The position numbers and the translations under genes were made by a program. From CAZUHK01 sp964620345 (lineage in GTDB: Bacteria; Planctomycetota; Phycisphaerae; Phycisphaerales; Zrk34), in assembly GCA_964620345.1 (NCBI GenBank), contig CAZUHK010000039.1, positions 1 to 18,549 on the forward strand: 18,549 nt of DNA, in the 5' to 3' direction. Position 1 is the first letter of the stretch; each line of letters begins with the position of its first letter. The notes beneath the pieces are model-generated. The model searched no databases, was not told the origin of the DNA, and was given only the letters and a program-made list of their open reading frames with translations. Shown piece by piece: positions 7,910 through 17,539 of the stretch.

Positions 7910-8574
7910 ACCGTGAAGTGCCCGTCATCGAAAACGTGCTCAAGCTCAACGACAGCGTCGCCGCGGAGAACCGCCGAACCTTCGCCGACGCCGGGGTCTA
8001 CTGCATCGACCTGATCGGCGCCCCCGGCTGCGGCAAGACCGCCCTGCTGGAGAAGACGCTGGCCCACTTCAAGGGGCGCATGGCCATCGGCGTGCTCGTG
8101 GGCGACCTGACCACCGCCCGCGACGCCCAGCGCATGGCCCGACACTGCGACCAGGTCGTGCAGATCAACACCGGCCGCGGCTGCCACCTCGAAGCCCACC
8201 AGATCCGCCAGGCGCTGGGCCGCATCGATCTGCCGTCGCTCGATCTGCTGGTGATCGAAAACGTCGGCAACCTGATCTGCCCCGTGGGCTTCGACCTCGG
8301 CCAGCACGCCAAGGTCGGCATGTTCAGCGTCAGTGAAGGCGATGACAAGGCGATCAAGCACCCCTACCTCGTCCACGCCGCCGAGCTGGTCATCCTCAAC
8401 AAGACCGACCTGCTGCCGTACATCCCGTTCGACACCGCCGCGTTCACCGAAGATGTGATCCAGCTCAACACCAACGCGCGACTGATCGAAACCAGCGTCG
8501 CCCGGGACGAGCTCGGCGCCTGGTTCGACTGGCTGACATCCCGCGTGGAATCATCACACGAAGCGGCGGTGTGA
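7906..8574 (+). CDS. hypB: HypB, GTPase for nickel insertion into hydrogenase
   Basis: HypB is a SIMIBI-class GTPase that drives nickel transfer with HypA. In its 222 residues I see the P-loop GAPGCGKT (38-45), GDLTTARDA, the ENVGNLICPVGFDLG switch region and the guanine-specificity motif NKTD (165-168). The metal site between the two subunits of the dimer is kept: C93 and H94 in GRGCHLEA and C125 in NLICP. It lacks the N-terminal CxxCGC nickel site and any histidine-rich stretch, so it is the minimal form. A strong AGGAGG (7893-7898) lies 7 bases before the ATG. It is the last gene of the hydrogenase cluster and is followed directly by a repeat-rich spacer. Confidence 0.95.
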   Translation: MNREVPVIENVLKLNDSVAAENRRTFADAGVYCIDLIGAPGCGKTALLEKTLAHFKGRMAIGVLVGDLTTARDAQRMARHCDQVVQINTGRGCHLEAHQIRQALGRIDLPSLDLLVIENVGNLICPVGFDLGQHAKVGMFSVSEGDDKAIKHPYLVHAAELVILNKTDLLPYIPFDTAAFTEDVIQLNTNARLIETSVARDELGAWFDWLTSRVESSHEAAV

Positions 8575-8576
8575 TC

Positions 8577-8666
8577 GTGATGAGTGATGAGTAGCGATGA
8601 GCGATGAGCGATGAGTAGTGATGAGTGATGAGTGATGAGCGATGAGTGACGAGTGAAGCGTGATGA
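8577..8666 (+). repeat. Degenerate heptamer tandem array (GYGATGA)
   Basis: About a dozen tandem units of G(T/C)GATGA fill 90 bases starting 2 bases after the hypB stop. Two units carry a 3-base insertion (GTAGCGATGA, GTAGTGATGA) and a few near the right end have drifted. Arrays of this kind are a form of simple repeat. The sequence shows no coding role: it contains frequent stop codons on the plus strand. Confidence 0.8.
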
Positions 8667-8667
8667 G

Positions 8668-8687
8668 CCACGGGCGGAAGCCCGTGG
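8668..8687. repeat. REP-like hairpin next to the heptamer array
   Basis: CCACGGGC (8668-8675) pairs perfectly with GCCCGTGG (8680-8687) around a GGAA loop of GNRA type. No T-run follows on either strand, so it is not a standard intrinsic terminator, although it could stabilise the 3' end of the hypB transcript. The sequence resembles dispersed REP-type palindromes that I associate with planctomycete genomes; this is recollection, not a search result. Confidence 0.6.
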
Positions 8688-8939
8688 GTTTCGCGTTCCC
8701 CATATCGATCGCCTGAGTTTTTGTGTGAATCCGGAAGTCGTGGTTCCCACCGCGGTGGTGCAGTTCACACTGGTGCTGATAAAGTTGCTTTTCCAAGTCG
8801 CGGGGTTTGATGACAAAGCGTCCCACAGGAGGGCGATTGCGGTTCGCCGGCAGTTGTTCGCCGCTGCTTGACGGAGGTGGGCTGATTCGCCCGGAACCGG
8901 ATTTTGTACGACAAAACCTGACCCGATCGGCGATTCGCC
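8688..8939. other. Non-coding spacer with nested palindromes
   Basis: This part of the hypB-rho spacer has no convincing gene. It contains GTGTGAA (8723-8729) paired with TTCACAC (8764-8770), enclosing the perfect 12-base palindrome CCACCGCGGTGG (8747-8758). The minus-strand open frame across it would start at a GTG without a Shine-Dalgarno site and runs into the heptamer array, so I do not call it. The composition is less GC-rich than in the flanking genes. Confidence 0.5.
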
Positions 8940-8968
8940 TTGACAGCTCGCCGGTTAGTTGCGATGAT
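8940..8968 (+). promoter_or_regulatory. Promoter for rho
   Basis: A consensus -35 box TTGACA (8940-8945) is followed by a 17-base spacer and a -10 box GATGAT (8963-8968, 4 of 6 matches). Transcription would begin near 8975, about 70 bases ahead of the rho ATG. Confidence 0.6.
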
Positions 8969-8982
8969 TCAGTAACTGAATC
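8966..8982. promoter_or_regulatory. Palindrome over the rho -10 region and start site
   Basis: GATTCAG (8966-8972) and CTGAATC (8976-8982) form a perfect 7-base inverted repeat around TAA. It overlaps the end of the -10 box and the expected transcription start, so it could be an operator or a hairpin at the 5' end of the rho transcript. Confidence 0.4.
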
Positions 8983-9045
8983 GCGGAATTGGCCTCGCCT
9001 GCACCTGTCGCAACTGGCCCGCCGCGGTCCCCGTCAACGGACATC

Positions 9046-10230
<1,185 letters not shown>

Positions 10231-10407
10231 GCCGCGCCCACATGTTCATAAGCGTTCCACGAACCGGTGCGTTTCGATGGTTCGGGGTGTCCGTGGCGTG
10301 GCCCGGCGTCGGGCGTCGAGGTCGCGGCGTAGCGATCGCTGCTGATTGATCGCGTAGGTCAACCACCGCACACCCGAGTCAACGTGCCATGCCCGGCCCG
10401 GCACAAC
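10231..10407. other. Spacer between rho and the 5S terminator
   Basis: This is a 177-base convergent spacer with no gene seen. It contains small inverted repeats (for example CGAACC/GGTTCG near 10268-10294, and GTGCC/GGCAC around 10385-10402) but no T-run on the plus strand, so no intrinsic rho-gene terminator is evident. Confidence 0.4.
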
Positions 10408-10443
10408 AAAAAGAACCCCGCCACCGGTGAGGTGACGGGGTTC
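10408..10443 (-). terminator. Intrinsic terminator of the 23S-5S unit
   Basis: Read on the minus strand, a 13-base stem with one non-Watson-Crick (C-A or wobble-type) position closes a 5-base loop (10413-10443). It is followed by TTTTT (10412 down to 10408). It lies 4 bases past the 5S gene, as expected for an rRNA terminator. Confidence 0.88.
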
Positions 10444-10447
10444 GTAA

Positions 10448-10553
10448 GTCGGCGATACCTACTTTCCCACTGGAAGCAGTATCATCGGCGGGCTGGGCTT
10501 AACGGCCGTGTTCGGAATGGGAACGGGTGTTTCCCCAGCCCTTATTCACCGAC
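10448..10553 (-). rRNA. rrf: 5S ribosomal RNA
   Basis: The minus strand holds the conserved 5S segments CCCGTTCCCATTCCGAACACGG (split here as CCCGTTCCC and ATTCCGAACACGG) and GTGGGAAAGTAGGT near the 3' end. The ends pair as helix I: GTCGGTGA at the 5' end (10553 down to 10546) with TCGCCGAC at the 3' end, including one G-U pair. That gives about 106 nt, slightly shorter than the common 115-120 nt. Exact ends may differ by a few bases. It lies about 118 bases downstream of 23S, with no tRNA between. Confidence 0.93.
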
Positions 10554-10671
10554 AAGCGTGGGCCGGCCTTTGGGGGCCGACCGCACGAGTGGTGCGGATA
10601 TCCGAATGTCTGACGACAAAGTGTTCATCGGCGAGTGTTGTAGAGCGTATCTGAGGCCCGCATCGACTCTA
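10554..10671 (-). other. 23S-5S internal transcribed spacer
   Basis: This 118-base spacer lies between the 23S 3' end and the 5S 5' end. It contains the small hairpin CCGCAC/GTGCGG (around 10581-10598) and no tRNA-like cloverleaf. It is presumably removed during rRNA processing. Confidence 0.6.
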
Positions 10672-13427
<2,756 letters not shown>

Positions 13428-13450
13428 CAAGGCCGATGCTTCACTACGTT

Positions 13451-13480
13451 GACCGTGACCCCTAAGCAAAAGTCACGGTC
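13451..13480 (-). other. Leader hairpin upstream of 23S
   Basis: GACCGTGAC (13451-13459) and GTCACGGTC (13472-13480) form a perfect 9-bp stem with a 12-base loop. It sits between the boxA-like site and the 23S end stem, in the transcribed leader, and is a plausible processing structure. Confidence 0.55.
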
Positions 13481-13529
13481 TTTCCTCAGAGCCGCTCACA
13501 AACTTGCTTTGCGACATTCGGAATATCCA

Positions 13530-13543
13530 CTTGTCAAAGAGCC
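13530..13543 (-). promoter_or_regulatory. boxA-like rRNA antitermination site
   Basis: On the minus strand the leader contains GGCTCTTTGACAAG, close to the bacterial rrn boxA consensus TGCTCTTTAACA. BoxA binds NusB-NusE and protects long untranslated rRNA transcripts from Rho. It lies about 75 bases downstream of the proximal promoter's expected start and about 105 bases before 23S. GC-rich hairpins (13561-13575 and 13584-13599) precede it in the transcript. Confidence 0.7.
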
Positions 13544-13624
13544 GAGCCCTGTCGGACTCGCCCGCTGGCTGCGGGTCGTCGGCCACGGCCGAAGCCGTGA
13601 TCGGCGACTCGAAGCGAGCCGCGT

Positions 13625-13652
13625 ATGGTACCCACACATCCCACCCTGTCAA
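13625..13652 (-). promoter_or_regulatory. Proximal rRNA promoter
   Basis: On the minus strand, a consensus -35 TTGACA (13652-13647), a 16-base spacer and -10 TACCAT (13630-13625, 4 of 6) predict a start near 13618. Upstream lies an A/T tract (about 13670-13686, including seven consecutive T on the plus strand) placed like an UP element. It gives a leader of about 190 nt before 23S. Confidence 0.55.
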
Positions 13653-13690
13653 CACCACCAAGGGCGATTGTGTTTAATTTTTTTATGACA

Positions 13691-13756
13691 CGCCGGACAG
13701 TGCCCCAGCGAAAGGGGCCGCAGGCATTCGCCGCGGCCCCTGTGGGTCGTCCGGTG
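13691..13756. other. Compound GC-rich hairpin between the two rRNA promoters
   Basis: The inner stem AGGGGCCGC/GCGGCCCCT (13713-13721 with 13733-13741) is enclosed by a second stem CCGGAC/GTCCGG (13693-13698 with 13749-13754). On the minus strand the inner stem is followed by TTTCGC rather than a long T-run. It could act as a terminator or attenuator for transcripts from the distal promoter. Confidence 0.5.
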
Positions 13757-13834
13757 AATCGGCCTGCTAACCGCGGGTGTCAATCAACTGCTTGAGAAGC
13801 ATATACGCTCGGTGAACCTCCAGTTGAACCCGGC

Positions 13835-13862
13835 ATTCTACCCTTCGGCACGCGGGCGTCAA
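13835..13862 (-). promoter_or_regulatory. Distal strong promoter upstream of the rRNA unit
   Basis: On the minus strand, -35 TTGACG (13862-13857, 5 of 6), a 16-base spacer and -10 TAGAAT (13840-13835, 5 of 6) predict a start near 13828, with a GC-rich discriminator (GCCGGG) as in growth-regulated promoters. The -35 box lies within an inverted repeat GGCGTCAA (13855-13862) / TTGACGCC (13883-13890), which could be an operator. Confidence 0.6.
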
Positions 13863-13968
13863 GTCATGAGTGAACTGGCCGTTTGACGCCACCCTCCCTA
13901 CGCCCGACCGTCATCCGCAGTTCACACCCGCCGCGCTCAATCGCCCCGCCCCGCCGGCGGGCCCGGCG

Positions 13969-13974
13969 TACAAT
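13969..13974 (+). promoter_or_regulatory. -10 box just ahead of the HAD gene
   Basis: TACAAT (5 of 6 to the -10 consensus) ends 7 bases before the ATG at 13982, with no clear -35 box. The start site would fall at or next to the ATG, giving a leaderless or nearly leaderless mRNA, which agrees with the lack of a Shine-Dalgarno sequence. Confidence 0.4.
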
Positions 13975-13981
13975 CGGCCCG

Positions 13982-14668
13982 ATGAAACTGCTGCTCTGGG
14001 ACATCGACGGCACGCTCCTCTACACCGGATTCTCGGGCTGCGAGTACATGCAGCACGTGGGCCGCGCACTGTTCGGCGAACGCTTCGACCTCGCGGGCAT
14101 CGAGTTCGGCGGGCAGGTCGACCGGGCGCTGTTCAAGCTCGCGCTCGACCGGGCCGGCGTGGTGTTCGACGACGAACACTGGTCGCGCTTCCGCACCGCC
14201 TTCGCCGACGCGGTGCGCGAACGCCTCGCGGCCGAGGCCGATCGAATGACCGTCCTGCCCGGCGCCCGTGAGTTGGTGCAGCGGTTCGCCGAGCACCCCG
14301 CCGTCAGGCAGGGCATCGTGACCGGCAACTTCCGCCAGACGGCGAAGATCAAGCTCGCCGCGGCCCGCTACGACACCTCGGCGTTCGGCCCCAGCGCCTA
14401 CGGATGCGAAGCGGACCTCCGCCACGAACTGATCGACCTGGCGATCGACCGCTACCACGCGGCGCACGGCAACGGCCTGCAACGCCGCGATGTCATCGTC
14501 ATCGGCGACACCCCGCGCGACATCGCCGCGGCGCGCGATGCGGGGTGTACGTCTTTCGCCGTCGCCACCGGGCGGTACGCCTTCGATGCCCTGCGAGCCG
14601 CGGGTGCGGATCATGTCGTAGCGAACCTGAGTGATGCGCGGCCGCTGCTTGAGTTGCTGGACGGGTAG
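13982..14668 (+). CDS. HAD-superfamily hydrolase (phosphoglycolate-phosphatase-like)
   Basis: The 228-residue product is a cytoplasmic HAD phosphatase. Motif I is WDIDGTLL with nucleophile D7 and acid/base D9. Motif II is T114 in GIVTGN. Motif III is the lysine near K122/K124 in AKIKL. Motif IV is IGDTPRDIAAARDAG (D176, D180). A helical cap (about residues 18-85) sits between motifs I and II, as in subclass I enzymes of the Gph/PGMB type. The substrate cannot be read from the sequence; phosphoglycolate or another small phosphate ester is possible. I start at the ATG at 13982, directly before the catalytic strand. An earlier in-frame start at 13883 would add an arginine/proline-rich stretch that looks non-coding. 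It converges with the ThuA-like gene, 46 bases away. Confidence 0.9.
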   Translation: MKLLLWDIDGTLLYTGFSGCEYMQHVGRALFGERFDLAGIEFGGQVDRALFKLALDRAGVVFDDEHWSRFRTAFADAVRERLAAEADRMTVLPGARELVQRFAEHPAVRQGIVTGNFRQTAKIKLAAARYDTSAFGPSAYGCEADLRHELIDLAIDRYHAAHGNGLQRRDVIVIGDTPRDIAAARDAGCTSFAVATGRYAFDALRAAGADHVVANLSDARPLLELLDG

Positions 14669-14714
14669 CGTCCGTTTGGGGCGACGAAGCAGCGCGAAGC
14701 CGCAAGCGGCGGTG

Positions 14715-15578
14715 TCAGTGGATCGACTCGTCGACGTCGTGCTGGGCTTTGATTTCGCTCAGGGGTTGTTTGATGCACGGCGAGCCATCGCGGTAAGGGA
14801 CGACGCCGCCGTCGGGGGCGCCGGGGTTGGCGCCATCGTAGGGCGTTTTGCCGCTGGGCCGCAGCGGTGCGTTGTTGCCCACGGCGGGCGCGACGTACTT
14901 CACGCCGTTGGCGATGACGCGGCGGATCTCGGGATCGAAATACAGCGGGAACGTTTCGTGGCCCGGGCGGAAGTAGAAGACCTTGCCCGCGCCGCGTTTC
15001 CAGACGCAGCCCGAGCGGAACACCTCGCCGCCCTCGAACCAACTGATGAATACCAGCTCATCGGGGTCGGGGATGTCGAAGTGCTCGCCGTACATCTCGG
15101 CGCGGTCGAGCTGGATGTGGTCGTTGCCCAGGCCCGCGGTGATCGGGTGGCCGGGGCTGACGACCCACAGCCGCTCGGTCTCCGCGGCCTCGCGCCACTT
15201 GAGGTGGCAGTTGGTGCCCATGAGCATCTTGAAGGGCTTGGCGTAGTGGCCGCTGTGCAACACGACAAGGCCCATGCCCTCGCGGACGCGCTGGGCGACC
15301 TTCGCGGCGATCGGGTCTTTCACCTCGCCGTGGGCGCAGTGGCCCCACCAGGTCATCACGTCGGTGTTGGCCAGCAGCTCGTCGCTCAGGCCGTGCTGCT
15401 CGTCCTGATCGAGCGTGGCGAGGGTGATGCTCACCTCATCGCCGAGCAGTTCCTCGAGGCCTTGCTGGAGGGCGACATGCATGCCCTGGGGGTACAGCTC
15501 GCAGCAGGTCGCGTTGGGCTTGGGGCCGTTGGGGTTGTCGTGCCGGTACTCGTGCCAGATCGTGACGCGGATCGCCAT
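14715..15578 (-). CDS. ThuA-like domain protein (trehalose utilization family)
   Basis: The 287-residue product belongs to the ThuA family, which has a class I glutamine-amidotransferase-like fold and is linked to sugar metabolism, often through sugar oxidation. Family-like segments are RVTIWHEYRHD at the N-terminus, TWWGHCAHGEV, GMGLVVLHSGHYAKPFKMLMGT, AEMYGEHFDIP, ISWFEGGEVFRSGC and GKVFYFRPGHE. There is no signal peptide, so it is probably cytoplasmic. The exact reaction is unknown. The chosen ATG (15578) fits the family N-terminus, but a 10-N gap begins 5 bases upstream, so the ribosome-binding site cannot be seen and a slightly longer start cannot be ruled out. Confidence 0.88.
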   Translation of the reverse strand: MAIRVTIWHEYRHDNPNGPKPNATCCELYPQGMHVALQQGLEELLGDEVSITLATLDQDEQHGLSDELLANTDVMTWWGHCAHGEVKDPIAAKVAQRVREGMGLVVLHSGHYAKPFKMLMGTNCHLKWREAAETERLWVVSPGHPITAGLGNDHIQLDRAEMYGEHFDIPDPDELVFISWFEGGEVFRSGCVWKRGAGKVFYFRPGHETFPLYFDPEIRRVIANGVKYVAPAVGNNAPLRPSGKTPYDGANPGAPDGGVVPYRDGSPCIKQPLSEIKAQHDVDESIH

Positions 15579-15582
15579 GGTG

Positions 15583-15592
15583 NNNNNNNNNN
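15583..15592. other. Assembly gap (10 N)
   Basis: Ten unresolved bases lie directly ahead of the ThuA-like gene. The true gap length is unknown if N-10 is a placeholder, so the upstream region and perhaps the promoter of that gene may be missing or misjoined. Confidence 0.99.
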
Positions 15593-16120
15593 CGGTGAGC
15601 GTGCGGACGCGCCGTTCTATCCATCGGCCGCGGTGGTGACAACCCGCCGATGGCCCGGCGCGCGGCGCGGGGCGCCGAGGGCGACGGTCCGGCGCGAAAG
15701 CATAATTTTTTCACTCGCGCCCAAGCGTCAACCGGCGCGGGGGTTGCGCGAGCAGCGCTTGCGATGGGCCCGGCCACAGCGACGCGGCCGCGCGCCCATG
15801 CAAGGCGCACCGCCCCCCTTGTGAGGATGCGCCTGATTCTGAACATCTCATCGGGCCACGCGGTCGGGTCCGCCCCGCGCCCCGCGATCGAGTCGGCATG
15901 CGCGGCGCTACGGCCACCGCCGCGGCACGATGACCGGGCGGTCAGGGGCGGTCACCCCGGCGGCCCGGTGATAAGCGACGCATGTACAACGACTTGGCTC
16001 CGAGAGAGCCGAGCTGCCCCCCCTCGGGCGGTCAGCGACGCAACGGCGCGCGTCGTGAACTTGCATGGGGTTGGCGGGCGTCCGAGGATGTAAGCACGCT
16101 CTAATGAATGGAGTCGAACG
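15593..16120. other. Divergent spacer without a recognisable gene
   Basis: No open frame here looks coding; the frames present are rich in Arg/Ala/Pro, as expected for out-of-frame GC-rich DNA. The motif GGGCGGTCA occurs three times (15936-15944, 15946-15954, 16026-16034) and AGCGACGCA twice (15974-15982, 16034-16042). A small hairpin GGCTC/GAGCC lies at 15996-16010. An A/T patch near 15704-15714 with TTGACG upstream of it on the minus strand could be a promoter for the ThuA-like gene, but the spacing is poor. Confidence 0.45.
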
Positions 16121-17530
16121 ATGCGAATGAAGTTTCTGGTCACAGCGTTGGCGACGATGGTCGCTGTGGCGGCGTGGGCCGGGCCGCGCGAGGTGCCCGA
16201 CGAAGCGACGATCGAGGCGGCGGTCGAGCAGCTTCACAAGCTGTACGAAACCGAATACGCCAAGCGGACTTCGGAGGACCGGGCGCAACTGTCGCGGGTG
16301 CTGTTCCACGAAGCGCGGCGGACGCGCGACGATCCGGTCGGCCGGTACGCCCTGCTCAGCGAGGCCCGCGATCTGGCGGCGCTGGCCGGCGACGCGGATT
16401 ACGCGTTCACGGTGATGCAGCACATGAGCGGCGCGTACGACGTGGACCTGGTGGACATGTCGATCCAGGTGCTGCCGACGTTGAGTCGTGCGGTGGGCCG
16501 GCCCGAGGAGCATCGCCTGTTCGTCGAGCGGGCGATGCTGGCGATCGAGGCGGCGATCGACGCCAGCCGATACGAGGACGTCCAGCGGCTGCTGCCGATC
16601 ATCCGCTCCAGTGCGATCAAGTCGCGCGACCGGATGCTGGCCGAGCGGATCAATGAGAAGACCGCGTGGCTGAACAGGTTGCGTGTGGAATACGCGAAGC
16701 TGGCCGAGGCGCGCCGGACGCTGGAGCAAACGCCCGACGACCCGGCGGCGAACCTGGCGATCGGTCTGTTTCACGCCTACACCGAAGGCGATTGGGACAA
16801 GGCCCTGCCGCACCTGCTCAAGAGCGGCGATGCGGCGTGGGCGAAGCTGGCCGACCGCGACCTGGCGTCGCCCGGTGATGCGGCGATGCAGAAGCAACTG
16901 GGCGATGACTATTGGGCGCTGGCTGAGCAAGCGACGGCGAACGAAGCGCGAGCGGCGCTTTATACGCGAGCGCGGCTCTGGTACCGGCTGGCGCTGCCGA
17001 ACCTCAGCGGGCTGACCCGCAAGGTCGTCGCGGAGCGGGCGGCGGGGGACGACACGATCGCACTGGGACAGGTTCGCCTTCTGCCGGGCTTGCTGGGGGT
17101 GTATTACAACGACTATCGCTATCAGAACCCCGCGGCGACGGTGATCGACTCAACGCTGACGCACAACTGGGGCGAACGCCACCCGCACCGCGGCGTGGCG
17201 CCGGACTTCGCGGCGCGGTGGTACGGCTGGCTGAAGGCGCCTCAGAGCGGGTGGTACGTGCTGTCGGTCTACGCGGCCCATAAGGTACGCATCGACATCG
17301 AACAGCAGACCGTGCTCGAGGGCTCCCACCACAACAAAGCACGGGTGTACCTGATCAAAGGATTCACGCCCCTCGAAGTGCAATATGAGAACCATCGCCG
17401 CGAGGCGGTGCTGTCGGTTCGGTGGCAGCCCCCGGGCGCCGCGGAGCTGCGCGAAATCCCGGCCGAGGCGTTCTACCACGATCTGACCCAGACGCCTGAA
17501 GCCCATGCGGGCAACGAGCGTACGCCGTGA
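16121..17530 (+). CDS. Exported protein with helical-repeat region and C-terminal PA14 domain
   Basis: The 469-residue product begins with a signal peptide (MRMK, then a hydrophobic stretch at 5-19, with likely cleavage after AWA at 20). Residues about 25-310 are predicted mostly alpha-helical, with TPR-like character (NLAIGLFHAYTEGDWDKALPHLLKSGD and similar, with alternating small and charged residues). Residues about 322-452 read as a PA14 beta-barrel (GLLGVYYNDYRYQNP, then FAARWYGWLKAPQSGWYVLSVYAAHKVRIDIE, and VQYENHRREAVLSVRWQPPG). PA14 domains often bind carbohydrate. Extracytoplasmic proteins of this design are frequent in planctomycetes. GGAG (16110-16113) lies 7 bases before the ATG. 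I do not recognise a named family for the N-terminal part. It converges with the ligase gene, 9 bases away. Confidence 0.85.
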   Translation: MRMKFLVTALATMVAVAAWAGPREVPDEATIEAAVEQLHKLYETEYAKRTSEDRAQLSRVLFHEARRTRDDPVGRYALLSEARDLAALAGDADYAFTVMQHMSGAYDVDLVDMSIQVLPTLSRAVGRPEEHRLFVERAMLAIEAAIDASRYEDVQRLLPIIRSSAIKSRDRMLAERINEKTAWLNRLRVEYAKLAEARRTLEQTPDDPAANLAIGLFHAYTEGDWDKALPHLLKSGDAAWAKLADRDLASPGDAAMQKQLGDDYWALAEQATANEARAALYTRARLWYRLALPNLSGLTRKVVAERAAGDDTIALGQVRLLPGLLGVYYNDYRYQNPAATVIDSTLTHNWGERHPHRGVAPDFAARWYGWLKAPQSGWYVLSVYAAHKVRIDIEQQTVLEGSHHNKARVYLIKGFTPLEVQYENHRREAVLSVRWQPPGAAELREIPAEAFYHDLTQTPEAHAGNERTP

Positions 17531-17539
17531 AACAAAGCG

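Noticed and set aside
8577..8666. CRISPR array
   Set aside because: The units are 7 bases with no spacers, and no cas genes are near.
8554..8826. Minus-strand open frame of about 90 codons after hypB
   Set aside because: It starts at a GTG without a ribosome-binding site, runs through the REP-like hairpin and heptamer array, and matches no family I know.
8989..9045. TTG start adding 19 residues to Rho
   Set aside because: The extension is Pro/Ala/Ser-rich, lies just after the predicted transcription start, and has no better ribosome-binding site than the ATG at 9046.
10554..10671. A tRNA between 23S and 5S
   Set aside because: No cloverleaf or T-loop signature could be found on either strand.
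15650..16093. Plus-strand open frame of 147 codons in the divergent spacer
   Set aside because: It is Arg/Ala/Pro-rich, has no ribosome-binding site and no family resemblance, so it is probably chance in GC-rich DNA.
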